A stretch of DNA of 64,000 nt from Promerops cafer (taxonomy: Eukaryota > Chordata > Aves > Passeriformes > Nectariniidae), in contig VZSE01013243.1 in assembly GCA_013398275.1 (NCBI GenBank), forward strand, positions 926,658 to 990,657, read 5' to 3'. Below are positions 10,766-23,898 of this stretch, in pieces (within the stretch, counting starts at the first letter, position 1; each line of letters starts with the position of its first letter). A program made the translations under genes and the position numbers. The notes beneath the pieces were generated by a model. It did no database searches. It was not told the origin of the DNA and was given only the letters and a program-made list of their open reading frames with translations.

Positions 10766-12697
10766 ATGTGTGGAGGAAAACAATGTGTTTTACGGGAGAC
10801 TTCACTAAGTAGATATCTACTATAAGTAGGACTGTACACTTGTCTGACACCACCTTGCTGAGGCATTGCATTTGGTTGTCTCCATGCACACCTCTGTGGT
10901 TGACATCCACTACATTGGACAGACAAAATTTGTAACCAAAATCCAGGATCTGACTGGACTACTGCAACATCAGGGCATCTAACAGATCTATCAGCAGGTC
11001 TTGCCTGAGTTGTGAGGGAAACCCTGCTTGGGAGGAGACTCATCTGCAAGAACTAGTGTAGGTAGAGAGAAATTAACACGTTGGTGCTGTGCTATCAGGT
11101 GACTGACATTTTTGGTTGTGCTTTGCTTCTTTTTATCTTCTTGACTTTCTTTCCCTTGTTTCTTAAAGCACAGGCTGCATGAAGAAAAGTGCTGGTAGGA
11201 AAGTGCTTAGTGTATGTGAGATATTAATGTGCTCTCTATTGCCTCAAACTGAGACAAAGCAAACCCTTTTATCTTCATATTCCTTTGATGTTATCTGGCA
11301 TATATCCAGGAGCTGTACTAAAGCTTCCCAGTTCTTTTCTTTGCATTGCTACATCCATACCCCATAACAATGTCCCCTGCTCTCCCCTTGATTACTGCTT
11401 CCCACATTTTGCCTTTTTCTTCTATGTCCTTCCTCTACCTACAAACCCCCAAATTACCCTCAGCCAAGATGGTGACACTGTGGGGATTAAGCATTAAATT
11501 TAAAGGAAGCACCCTTTTCACTGTTGCAGTAGTAACAAAAGTGGAAAAAAAAAGTGTTCTGAGTTTTAACCAGCGGGACGGATGATATGGTAGACCAGCC
11601 AAGTCACACAACACAAATGTTTCCAGCAGAGAAAGATACCTTGGTTAGTGCAAAATTCTAGCTATTTTGCAGCATCCATTATGTTGATCCATGAGTGTCT
11701 TCGTTTTAGGAAAAAAAGCGCCCAAAAATGCTTGATGCAATGATTGCATGGCAAAGCAGTTCACTTGGCACTATCCATAGAGCCCATTATTCTCCTTCAC
11801 CTCTTCCGAGATCTGAAAACACCATTCTGGCAAATGAGATCACTACATAATTTCTCAGCTGGACCAGTATCCAATATTTTCACTGATAGAGAACACACCT
11901 AATGAGTTTCAGTCTCCAAAGCAAGAACCATCTACTGGAATGTCTCTGCAGTGACCAACTCCTTTCAGTAGCACTGCCTTGAGAACAAAATGCTATATGC
12001 ACCCTAAGGGAGCAATAAAGAAGCAAGAAGGGAATGAAGAAAAGGGACATGAAAAAAAAGAGAGAAAGACAAAACCATGGTACAGTTGGCATAGACACAG
12101 CTGATGAAGATAATGAAAAGTAATGTAAAGAGACTCTTTGTAAAGCATGGTGGATAACGTGACAGAGCACTGTAAAACAGCCTATATAAACCTCTTTTGT
12201 TTTATTTGAGTTTAAGATTTTAACTGGCAAATGATCATCTCTGTTTAATAGTACTTTTTACTGGTCACAGTTGTGTGTTTAATCCTTCTCTTTTCTACTG
12301 TTCACAGAATTTAATTTGGCATCCTCATTGTTATTTATTAAAAATTCATTGAAAATATCTTTGCAGTCATGGGTTCCAGTCTTAAGTGATTCATTAAAAT
12401 GGCTGCCTTCACTAATTCTTTAAACAATTCATTAAAATGCCTGCATTCACTGAACATTCACATGCTTTATTTTAATCTCCAAGCGTGCAGAATTTAAAAA
12501 TCTCCCAACAGAGTACACTAAAATCCCCCATGAAGCATGATAAAAGTTTCATAACATTGTACCTACCCCTTAATGCATGTTAATCACAAAGCTTATAGGG
12601 AAAATTATGCACATTGTTTACAGGTGGTCTGTGTGGAATACATTCCTTATTTTATTCCTACCATTAAGTGTAGTATCTCAGAGTAAACTTTTCACTG
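10766..12697. other. Non-coding stretch, no gene recognised
   Basis: It contains a short imperfect tandem duplication at 12389-12451. The 5' part of the 216-codon minus frame (above about 10765) extends from CR1 into this sequence by chance and has no recognisable domain. Confidence 0.55.
12389..12451 (+). repeat. Imperfect tandem duplication, period 38 bp
   Basis: ATTCATTAAAATGGCTGCCT recurs 38 bases downstream as ATTCATTAAAATGCCTGCAT, and both copies continue TTCACT. Two units only. Confidence 0.75.
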
Positions 12698-13267
12698 TGT
12701 TAGGGAATCTTCCCTGTCCAACTGCCCAGGAGCCACTCTGGCAGTCACTCTTGCACCAGTTGACCTGGGACTGAAGCCCTTTCACAGCTACACACTCCAC
12801 ACACAGTCAGACCAGGTTTCCTTACAGGCTTGACCCCAGGTTTCTCACAGCAGAGCCTCAGATCTCCAGATCCTTACAACAATTCAATCATAGTGCAATA
12901 ACTAAATATCTAAATAACAAAATAACAGATCTGGTTGTCTCTGAGGAGAGACCCCTGTGGGAGGATGGATTGTAAGAGAACAGAGACAGTGCTGAAGGCA
13001 ACCTTGCACCCGAGGAGTTGCAGCTGAACTAATTACCAAAGAGTGAGAACAGACTTGCCCTAAATAGGTCACAGCTACAACCAGTAAGGATGGGTGTTAT
13101 AAAAGAGTGGGTTAGCTGGTCAAAGGGACAGAAGTCTGCTGGGAGTTGGAGTTTGCTAATTGTGCTGTGAGGAGCTGACTGTGGGAACTCATGGGGAGAA
13201 GCCTTCTGATGTCATATGGTGATACTCTATGTATTGTGGCCAACTCAACTGTGATAGACCCCTAACA
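12698..13267. mobile_element. Probable solo LTR with 8-bp inverted ends
   Basis: The segment begins TGTTAGGGAATC and ends AGACCCCTAACA, giving perfect 8-bp inverted termini (TGTTAGGG/CCCTAACA) with canonical TG...CA ends. At 570 bp the length suits an avian retroviral LTR. It holds a TATA-like box (GTTATAAAAGAG near 13096-13107) and, around 12890-12935, an AT-rich CAATAACTAAATATC segment. That segment resembles the antisense R region of bird ERV LTRs, so orientation is undecided. No target-site duplication is visible at these ends (CACTG left, GAAGA right). If the right end is instead CA at 13456-13457, a CACTG copy follows at 13458-13462. The family is not identified. Confidence 0.6.
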
Positions 13268-15164
13268 GAAGAACCCCTGCACTTTTTTTACTCTTACAGT
13301 CTAAGCATGGGAAAGTCTGGGAGTCTTCAGCTCCTGCTGTGTTTCTCAGTGTCTGGTCACCAGAGCCCTTTGTTCTGCAAAGGTTTGGCAGTTCCTGTAG
13401 TTCTTTGGGCTTGGGCTGGGGCTCTTGCCCCTGCCAGAGCTCAACCTGCAGCTTGCACACTGAACTATCTGCACTGAATGTATTCCTTGACAACTGGGCT
13501 ACCAGTCCAGCCATCTGCACACTTCCATTCTTAATTTCACAGAAGGAGAACCAGTATCAGCAAAGACCTGCTGTAAGAGCCTAGGTTCTGTTAACCACCT
13601 CTTCTTTTCCACCTTGTATGTCCTTACTTCCTTTAGTTTGAAGTTGCTGCATCACCAAAAACCTGTTTGCATTGAATACTAGAAAGTTGCTTACCAGGGG
13701 TTTTTACATGCTCCCTCTAAAGAGCTAGAAGAGCAGATGTGCTAAGACATGAAATATGCACTGTTTGGCCTCTGAATTGCTTTGTCTTCAGGTCAGCCTC
13801 ACAGCACAGGTAAGATGTAAAAAGCCAGATATAAATTCAAGATGGGAACAGCACAATGGCAGAGCAAGAGGACTTTGAAGGCTTGACTCGATAAGGGAGG
13901 GCTGATTTAAAAATGTCCCAGTGCTGTGTGGATGCAAATGACTTCAAGTGACAGAATGTTAGCTCTGGGACAATGTGGCATGCACCACGCATGGAACTAT
14001 TCTTGTGACTCACTCAGAGGTTTGGAAAAGCTGGACCATGTTTCAATTATAAACCTATGCTAAGAATGGAGATGTCTTCTCCAGATGAATACCTGTATAA
14101 TTTACAGTTGTTGTCCCAATGAGACTCCCCTGTAATAGCTTGTATAAATATTAGTTTTTGCAAACATAGGGATTGAAAACCATCTGGTCGACTCTAAATT
14201 TCTTTGCTTAGCACTGATAGTAATGGAACACATCATCTGAAGGGCAGTGCCTCTTGTAGTAAGAAATATAGATGTGAGGTGTGAAGACTTGGCTTTCAAT
14301 GTCCATTTCTTCTTTTGTCTTAATTTGTTATCTACTGAGAGATGCTATGGAGACTTCAAAAGGCCAAGCCCTACAGTATGATGACCAAAATATTTGGGCT
14401 AGAAAGTTTGATTTGAAGGAATGTAAAAGGGTAGATTCAGAGGAGAAACAAATAGGATTAGAACAGTTCTGAGAAATGACCAGAGTTAACACAGGTCTGT
14501 GGGGTGTGAAGGAACATCTGATTGTATTTCATTCCTTAGCAGTGAAATAAGAACAGTTCTGCATTTTGGAGGAAATAATCTTCCATGTTATCAAATAGAC
14601 ACAAGTTACAGAAATAATGAATATCCTTTGATTCAGACCACAAGAGCACAAATCAAAGCATAAAAAAACCCAAGTTTGTTTTGTTACTGTATTTTTTTTG
14701 CAAAAATATATAAAATTTAATGCTTACTTTGTATATTTATATATTATGACTTAGCATGACAAGTGCAGAAATCATTACTTTAAGTGGTTAATAGTCATTA
14801 TTCTCATGCATCACTGAACAATATGTGCAGTGATTTATAATTAGTTTTCATAAATATGAAGTCTATAACTGTTTAACAAACCTTTCAAGGTACTATTCCT
14901 AGTGTGTGTTTCCATAGAAAATAAAGTTCTTCACAGTTGTAGTCTTAAAAACCCATCAGCCTCTCAGCATTGGGAGAAAAGTGACATTTTCTGACTTCTC
15001 CAAGCTTCTCCAAGTGAGTATGAAGCCGTGTCCTTTCTGGGAAGCCTGGCAACAAATTAATCCCACTGGGTAGAATTGAGCAATGTTTTTGAATAGTCAG
15101 TTCATCAGAAATGTGATTTGGAGAATACTGAAATGATTTGTGACAAATCAAGCCATAATTTCAG

Positions 15165-15211
15165 AAAAAAAAAAAAAAAAANNNNNNNNNNNNNNNNGAA
15201 AAAAAAAAAAA
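15165..15211. repeat. Poly(A) tract interrupted by a 16-N gap
   Basis: Seventeen As, then 16 Ns (15182-15197), then G and a further A run that grades into a purine-rich AGAGAGGAGGGAGAG segment up to about 15245. The gap is almost certainly an unresolved homopolymer or purine repeat. Confidence 0.95.
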
Positions 15212-18200
15212 GAGAGAGGAGGGAGAGAGGAAAGAAGAGCTGGAAAAGTTGAAAAATAAACCACAAATTTTAGTTCTGAGACTGATCAATAGGTTAGGAA
15301 AAAAAGAGTATAAAAGAAACATCAGAAGCAAAAAGAAGCATCACAAGCAAGAGCTAAAGAAGCCTAAATGATGCAGTTCAGCCTAATGCAATTTCTTGTT
15401 GTTGCTCAGTCAACAAACAGAAAATTCAGACATTCCTGTAGTCCTGCTCCCAAGGGCCTGGAAGCAAGCAGTCTTAAGGTAGCCTGTTCCTTTGCACAGC
15501 CAGTCTGTCCCATGTGCTGGGTGAAAATAGTAGAGCTGTAGTTACATCTTCACACACCACCTCCTTTTAGCTTCACCTCAGTTGCCCCAGGATTACACCT
15601 GCGACTTTTCTTTGCAGAAGAACAAACAGCAGCGCTCCCACTCCTCTCTTTCCCAAAGCTGTGACATAGGTTGTCAAACCTATATCATCAGGGTCGGAGG
15701 GATGATCTAATCAGTGCTACCACCTCTATGGACCTGGACCTATGGAAAGTCACGCACCAGACACTGTAATCCAGACCCTGGAAATATATTTTGTTACAGA
15801 TTAAAAAAAGGATGCTGCTCTATGCCACAAAACAACTGAAACAACTCGTTGTGCAAACCTGGCAAGTGAGTAGTTATTTTGGTAAATATGTAATTTTGAA
15901 GATTTCTCTACATAGTTAACTGTTTGTTCAGCAGTCTGACGTGCTTGCATAATTAACTGTAGAAACTACTTTTAACATTTTGGTGGCTGCTCCCTTTGGT
16001 GTTTTGAAGCATGCAAATAGACTCATTCATACAGCCCTCTTCTGTGGCAGATTTGGCAGAAACTAGTTCTCACTTCCCCCATCTTTTTATGGGCACTATC
16101 TTCTTTATGCTAAAAATAAAGTCACATTTATAATATACTTTCATTTTTATAAGGTGGCCTGTGTGCAGCATGAATAATTCCCTGTTCTGCAGATTGGCAG
16201 CATTTTATGGTTTCGCGTTCAGTTCCTCACAACTGCCCATGTTGAGTGTGATGGTATGGGATGTCCTGGGTTCAGACTCCTCTCTCTCTGCAATTTGTCT
16301 ATTTAATTTGACAAACCATTGCATATACCGTACTTGGCAGTACTATGAATAATTTCCTGGCAGTTAAATTCTCTTCTGACAACATTTTGCAAATCAACCA
16401 AAATTTATGCCCACCAGAAGGCTGATATAAAAAAATATCTTGCTGATGACCACATGCTATTAAGGGTTCCTGCTTTCTCAGGTTATCTACTGCAGGTTAT
16501 TGGTTATTCTGTGTCTGCCTGGAAGCTTATTTGTGAAAAACAGCCCAGTTAGGTTTTTTTATATACATTTCAGGTTTATTTTAGAAAATACTTGATTTCA
16601 GAACTAAACAGAGCTAATGAGAGTTAAAAAGTCCCCTAATAAATTACATTTTTACCAACATTTCAGATCCTGAATTTGAATGTGAGGTTGCTTGTGTATA
16701 GCGATATATTGCATACTAATTTCCTCCAGATATGCCCTTAGAGGGATAATAAATCTAGTTTTTCAATCCATCCAGAACTTTACTTTAAGTGCCTGCTATT
16801 TTTCATCTTGATGGCAGCGGGTATAATCTAAAGCCCAGTGAAGTCAACAGGAGTCTTTTCATCAAGTGTTTGGAATTTGGGCCAAGGATTCATCTTGCTA
16901 TTTTTTTTAAGGCAAACTATTCATGTGACAGCTAAGCAAGTCCACCACGAGCATTTTGGTCAAGTTCCTTACTGAAAACCAGATTGATCTTATGACAGCA
17001 TAATGGTTAGTTTTTGTTTAAGGAGGACAATACAATATATACAGTGTGCCTCTGGAGTGAACTCAAGGTGACATTTCTGTAGACACAAATTTCTCCACAA
17101 CCCCTTGAGTTTTTTGTGAGTGTATGAAATGGATGTCAAGCAGTAGGTGAGAAATCACACCTCTAGCTGCCCATTTTGCAGTCTCATGGGCTTTTTCTGC
17201 TGTGAAAATTGTTGATCTTTATAAGGGATATCTTCATTGCATATACAGAAGATATGTTGAAAGGACAGGGAATATTTATTGAAAATTTTCTTTAGAAAAC
17301 TCTTCCTATCATGTTATTAAAATACAGTGTTTCCCATAACCAGTTTTTTGGATGCTGCATAAAAGGGTTGGCCTTAATATGGTTGTCATTTGACAGAAAT
17401 TCTTTGTTTGTTAGTTGTCAGCTGCTCTGGGCAAAGAGTGTATGGTATTTCACAGACTTCCAAAGTGAAATGTTGGATGAACAGTGTCAAACTGAGACAG
17501 GACAATCACGTAAAAACTGTGGCAGAATTCCACAGAAAAAAAAATTTACTAATTCACCAAGTCCATGTTCTTATCCCTCTCTGAAGGGATTTATCCATCA
17601 CACAATCTTATTTTAAGTGCCTAAAGCAACAGATTTAAACAGCTTCTGCTGCTTCACAATGTTCCTTCATTTATCAGTTTAATTTAATCCTGTTGTGCCT
17701 AGTTAATTCTTGCTGTAGCATCCAGCATCTTCTTGCTTCCCTGGCTACCTCTTTGTTCCAGCACATGCATTTGCCAGGTTTTGATCTGCAGCTGATATTT
17801 ATTTAGCAAGGAAAACAACTTTGAGATTATGACCCTTTAGACTATCAACACTCTTGTTCTCTTAACAGCTGGATTTTATCACTTGCTCCCATATTCTTTC
17901 CCTCTCTCTGCCCTTGCCCTTGTCCTTCTCTGCCTTCTCAAATTGCTTGTGGCACTGTTATAACTAAGGAAGAGAAAGCAATTCTCCATTATTTGATGCC
18001 TTCAAATCTGGATCTGCCTAAAATCAAGTGCTATCCAGGTAGCACTATGTTATACAGCCTGATTTTTAGATTTGATGCAGAAATTTCTGTGTTAGTTTTG
18101 AGTTTTGTTCCTTATAAGAGAAAAGGCAGAATAATCATGGTTCCTTGGACAAACAGCAACCCTTAAATATTAAAATTATCAACTGAGTACAGTAACTTGG

Positions 18201-18645
18201 GTTCTAGAAAGGCCTTCAAGAGCTTGATGCTGTTACTTCTCATGCTCTCCTAAAACAAAGAACCCCATTTCTATTTCAAACTTCATGCTGAGCTTTATTC
18301 CCTCCACAAGAGTTCAGCCTCTGTCATGTAACCATTTTCATTGTCCAAATTTATTTGTCATAAGCAATCACGAGATCGAAGAGACATTAGCTAGGTTTGA
18401 AAATATTTTTCTTTGACATTGTAACCACTAGGAGTTTCAGACTGAATTTTCAAAAAGGGCTGATCGTATCTCAGCTTGCCTGGCTTCCTAGCTGCCATCA
18501 GAGGGTTTTTGTGCCAGTTGGCTTTGAGACTTGTTGTATCTTAACTTAGCATGGACACACTTATTTTTCCACTGAGACATGTTAATGCTTTAAAGTTTCA
18601 TGAGGACAACAGCAGCCACCTCTGCTTCCCTGCCATCCCACACAG

Positions 18646-18732
18646 CCCAGCAGTTGCCCAGACCCTGAAACATATAAGACGGCTAGAGAGTAATTCAGAA
18701 ACTTTCTACATGTCAGGGAAGAGTAGTCCTGG
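18646..18732 (+). other. Splice-flanked segment, possible exon
   Basis: A pyrimidine-rich tract ending CATCCCACACAG precedes 87 bases (29 codons) that end at a GTGAGT donor. The 87 bases lie in an open frame (18551-18736). I recognise no protein family. Splice-like signals of this quality occur by chance, so this is only a candidate. Confidence 0.15.
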
Positions 18733-20032
18733 GTGAGTTAGCCATTTCAGTCAGATACTTTTTAGAGGGGTCTTTTTGTGTTTACTGGCTTATGTGACTT
18801 TTCTTGCCTAAAGAAAATGGATTCCATATTCTTTTGTTACCTCAAAACACTTTAATTCCTTTAATCCCAAAGTATACTCTGATATGCAGAGCACTTTACA
18901 TATAATGATTTATCTATAATTACATATTACCCTGTGGTTTTATTGATTTGGATTTCTGTCTGGCATCCTGCAGCCCTTTTGGCTGCTGGTTCCCTTGACC
19001 TAACACTCACTGTTGCCCTTTTTATTATCAAGGACCTTTGGGTTTAACTGACTTTCAGGATATTTTACAGTAACTGTTAGCTTTGTTATCCTCAGATCAT
19101 CTGTAATTTGCGGGACTTTCTCATTTTACTGACTGTGTGTTTTGTTAAAGCTTTTACATTTCTTTAGCCTTTTGAAGTTCTTTCTGCACATTACTTCCTG
19201 TTGCCTCTGGCTTACTGCTGCAGGAATTGTAACATCATTGTAATCACTGAGCAGGATTTACATTTTATGTCTGTTCTCTTTTCCTCTTTTCTATTAATTT
19301 TGGACGGAAAGAGTTAAATATTCATTTCTGTTTCGCCTTTGGCAAGGGCCACATCTTTTCAACATTGATTCTGCAGATGACATTTTGCATATTGCATATC
19401 CAATCATCCTCTTCATGAACTGAGCCTTTATCTTTGGAATAATAGAAGAGAAGCAACCATGCCAGTCTGCTAATTAAGTTAAGGGCAAGTGTCTGTAATA
19501 ACTGGCTTATGAACCATGTTGTGATGCATCTTATTGTGCTCTGGGGATATTCTTTATTCAGACAGTCGGAGTAGGTGAATCAATAAGGACTCTACCTTTT
19601 AAAAGATATACTGTACAAGAAAACATTTTGGGTAGTTGTAGGTAGATTAAAAAGCAGCATGATACAAATGGAGCAAAAGAGATTCTGTAGGACCTAATGT
19701 GATTTTGCAGCTACCTAACTAATCCTATGAAATAAAAATATGTCATGCACAGTTTAGGTATTTTGCCAAGTTTTCAGCCGGGTACAACATCTTTGAATCC
19801 AAGGAATAGAGACATAGGATATGGTGAGATTTCCTAAAATGCCAGGGCCTTTTCATGGTAGCAGCCTATGTTTTTGTTTAGACCTTGTGGAAGCTTGTTC
19901 CTAGACCCAGTTTTCTGAGATATTCCATGTACCCTGTGCTGAGTAGCAGCTGAGAGGCAATGAGGTGCTCATTTTTAGGGTAAGGTACAGAATTCTAACA
20001 CAGCACTGTCCCCCCTTGCTCCTTCTTTACAG

Positions 20033-20132
20033 GTATTTCTCAAGCTTTTACCACTCCTATTTACTCAGAGAAGCACTCTTGCTCTCCAACAGATTTGGAA
20101 AAAAGAAATACAGAGAGAGGAATGTGATTACA
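20033..20132 (+). other. Splice-flanked segment, possible exon
   Basis: A C/T-rich tract ending CTTCTTTACAG precedes 100 bases followed by GTAAGT. An open frame crosses it (YFSSFYHSYLLREALLLS and on), with no match I know. Its size is typical of an internal exon, but there is no independent coding evidence. Confidence 0.15.
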
Positions 20133-23100
20133 GTAAGTACAGCTTATCAGGATTGATGGGGTGAGAACTGACCACCCAGTAAAGAGGCCACTGCCTTTTC
20201 TTAGTTATACAATATCCTATGATAACTAGAAGTGTTTCCTGAGTATCTCAAGGGTCTGAAGTATCCTTTTAGAATTCTTTCTTTCATTTGTTTTCCAATT
20301 TTCCTTTCCTCCGCTTTTGAGCAAAAAAATAAAATAAGTTAGAGAGATCTTTGCTTTTCATGGGGGTTGGAACTGGGACATATTAGCATGCTTTTTACCC
20401 ACTCCCAGCATTTCTTTCATTCTTTCCACAAGTCCAGCACTTTCTTTGCTTTTCAGAATCATTCAAACTGAAGCTACATGATGGTAGATGTTTTCATACT
20501 TAAGGGCTTAAAAATAGAAGCTACTTTAATGAATTCAATATGCTCAAAGACCAAACATTATATTTTCTTATTCCCTTAAGGGAAGTTTACTAACTCTAGG
20601 TTAGAATACCACTTGTAAACAACCACACCCTTTGCTTAGCACAGAGTAGTTCACTTTTTGGTCAAAAAATCTTCATGTAGTTGTGAAGGAATTTCTACTA
20701 ACTTTCAAAGCCCCTTCTGAAAGGCTGTACTATTGCCAGTTTATGCCCATGTCCTATTCATATTAAAAAGTTAGTCACACGAGTTGCAACAACCAGGTCA
20801 CCAGGTATAAAGAACTGCTTGATAGGGTGTTCTGTCTGACATCTGTCTGAGCCTGAAAATGCAAGGTGACCCACACTGTTGAGAAAAGGAAACATGAAAA
20901 GAAGTCCAATGGGAGCTGTGTTTGCTGAATCAAGGGCTTTGGAAATAAGGTGCTGCTGGATATCACCATATGCTTGAGAGTCAGAGCTCAGAAGAAATGA
21001 GTGTAATTTAAACATTTAAGAGCTGATGTTAAACTAAATCCAGCTGTGTGTTGAAGTCAATTTGAAATTAGGGTCTACAGAGTTTCAGTTCCAAAAGTTC
21101 CAAAAGGGAAGTTGATGTAGTAAAAACATTGAAATGAGATGGAAATTTCTTTAAGACCTACTGTTCAAAATGAAAACTTTTGCTTGATGCAGGATGTATA
21201 GAAATGATTACTGTATTTTCAGTTTAACAGAAAAGTGAGATTGGATAAATCCTTTCCAGTGTTATCTGGGATGTTTTCAAAGCATAGCAAACAGTGTATT
21301 TGCCTAAAGTAAAAATATATCCAGAAGATTACACTGAAAATCAGTTACTTATTGCTCTCATCATAAGATTTGTGTCCCTGGCCCCAACACCCTGCTCAGA
21401 GAAGTGTTGACAGCAGTACTCTCTGGTACAAATGCTGAAGAAGTTAATAGCACAGAGTCTGCTTTTGTCTGCAATTACCCTGATGCAGAAGACCCAAGAC
21501 AAGTCACTGTCATTTTCATATTTCCTCAAAAAGATAGCTTAGAAATAAGAAAACCAATAAAAAGGTTTCTTTAGCAAATTAATTTAACAAACTGCTGTAT
21601 GAATCAGGGTATGTACAAACAGGATTTGAGGTCAGCCAGGCTTGAAGCCTACATGGAGATGTTCCTGTATGTATAGGAGCCCCAAAGTGTCTTGTAAACA
21701 TATCCTATGTTTGTAGGCTTATCCAGTGACTTAACACTCAGCTAGATTGGAACTTACTGGGAAGATAGTTAGTTGTCCATATCATAATCAAAATAAGCCA
21801 AACCAGTAGCTGGCATTGACTAGATAATTACAAAGCTAAGCTTATGTAATATCCTCTCTAATATCCTTATACCCATATCTTCCCTGTCATTTCTGCAATA
21901 TGTAAACCTGAGTAGGTAATAAAAACTCTCTCTTTAAAAAAAAAAATTGGAAAAAAAAACCCCTGGTTATGGTAAATCAAGCCTATTACTGTGAAAAGCA
22001 AAAGATAATAACTATGTGAAAATTAAACAACCATTCAATTTATAAAATAAGTATGCATTAAAACAAAACTGTCATAATAATTAATCCTGAATATATTTAT
22101 CCCAATTAAATTTTGATTATATGCTACATTCAGTATGCATTACTTTTTGAATTTGAATGAGTATTTATATAGTAAATCAAAACATAACATTAGAATCTTT
22201 CATTCAGATATAAGATGGTGCTAACAATCAATCCAAGCCTGGCCTACTTAAATGCTGTAAGTTTATTAAACAAAGTGTGTTCACCCATGGGAGTACCGGC
22301 AAAGAGGTTTTCTATTTAAAATATCTTTGGTTTTTCATTTTTCATCTCTATTTGTGCCTTAGTCAGATTAATAAAACTGTATACATAGTCAGCTGCAGAG
22401 TTTCAGCCAGTAATTTGTTTGTGGGGGGGACAGTTTTCTTGAATTTAAAAATTATACTGTCTTACATAATTGCAATCAGTAAACAAGATAGGAGTACGTG
22501 ACAGTTTTACAGTGGAACATTTGATGCTTTCTCTTTAATTTTTCCATGTATTTTCTATAATTTCAGATACAGCTTTCCTTATACCTTATCCTTTAATTTA
22601 ATGTTTTTCCTGTTTTTAATATAAACATATTTCAAAATTAAAATATTGGTCTCTCTCACCAGGGAGCAGCCTGTTGTTGACATTACTGGCTAGGAGTGGT
22701 TGTTGACCCAGTATGTGTCACTGGGAATAAAATAAAGTATGTGGAGAAGGGAGTGGTCTGTAATCCTACCAGAGGTGAAATACAGCTGGAACACACCATT
22801 ATCTGCAAGCAACATGTGTTAGGTAAAAAGAAGTAACAGCCAGGAAGTGGCTTTAGTTATGACAAACTTAATGTTTTAAGTGTCCTATAGAAGTAAAAGA
22901 AGCCAATTGAAACACTGAACTCTGATGTGCTTCATAAATTCTTTAAATAAGAATGATACATGTTCAAAGAGTCAAACAAAGATGAACATTTTAAGAGGTA
23001 TTGATGGATCTGAGGTGGAAAATCAGTTTTTTTCCTAACACTGCTAGAGATCCCTGAAATAAAAGGTCCGATCATGGCTATGACTGCGGTCAAACCACAA

Positions 23101-23814
23101 AAAGCATTTGTGGAAACTAAGGACTATTCATTCCTTACAAAACAACTCATAGATACTGAAAAAAGGCAAATCACTACCCAGAGTGAGTCTTATGGAGTAC
23201 GGATGATGATCTTGCAAAGAAGTTAAAATATTTCAGTAACAGGAAGCTGGCAGCCTCAAAAGGCAGCACATGAACATGTACATCCTGTAGCAAACAACAC
23301 CCATCACTGTAATTGATAGTTTTTGGAAGAAGATAGAAGTGTAGTGGATTTTATCACGTTGCCAGGGGTTGCAAGTACCAGCAGAATATGAATAGATACC
23401 AAGGACAAAGAGGATGACTACAGAGCCATTAGCTTAGAGCTGTTCCTCATTGCAGTAATGGCCAAGGTAGCAGCAGCAGATGAATGAGCTGTCAGCCTGA
23501 AAACAAATGGGACACTTTAATTTTAGGTTGGACACAGGTGCTCAAGCCAAGGTGGTACCTGGAACAGTGATATTAGCTCTGCAAAAAAACCAACAAAACT
23601 CTTGGCAACCCTAAGGCAAAATAGAAGTGGGTAAAGCTTGGGCTTTATGGCACTAACTGGGTATCTGCTGAGGGTGCTTGAGTATTAAACACTGAGAATG
23701 ATTGGAAAGGTACATGGACCACAATAGTACCTCAGAAAAAAAATACATATATTTAAATTCATGACCTCCTGTGTTCTTAATAGGGAGGGTGCAAACGTTC
23801 AGACAGTAAAAGAC

Positions 23815-23898
23815 ATCTTTGCAGGGGGTGGTGGACTAGATGATCTTTAAAGGTTACTTCTGACCCACTCTGTGATTCTATGATTCTATGATTGTATG
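23815..23898 (+). mobile_element. CR1 LINE 3' tail fragment
   Basis: GGTGGACTAGATGATCTTTA, AAGGTTACTTCTGACCCA and TGATTCTATGATTCTATGAT occur in the order and spacing of the CR1 3' terminus. Only the last 80 or so bases are recognisable. Sequence to the left does not resemble CR1, so the copy is strongly 5'-truncated or its upstream part is too diverged. Confidence 0.85.

Larger units (their letters stand above)
13268..23814. other. Long repeat-poor non-coding stretch
   Basis: About 10.5 kb with no CR1, SINE or LTR that I recognise, apart from the homopolymer gap at 15165-15211. Open frames are short. Two small segments with good-looking splice signals are noted separately (18646-18732 and 20033-20132). 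From about 22660 to the CR1 tail the sequence has a retroelement-like look, but I could not assign it. Confidence 0.5.

Noticed and set aside
10399..11049. 216-codon minus-strand open frame, the longest in the window
   Set aside because: Its C-terminal half is the CR1 ORF2 end. The N-terminal part is unrelated sequence that happens to be open. It is not a host gene.
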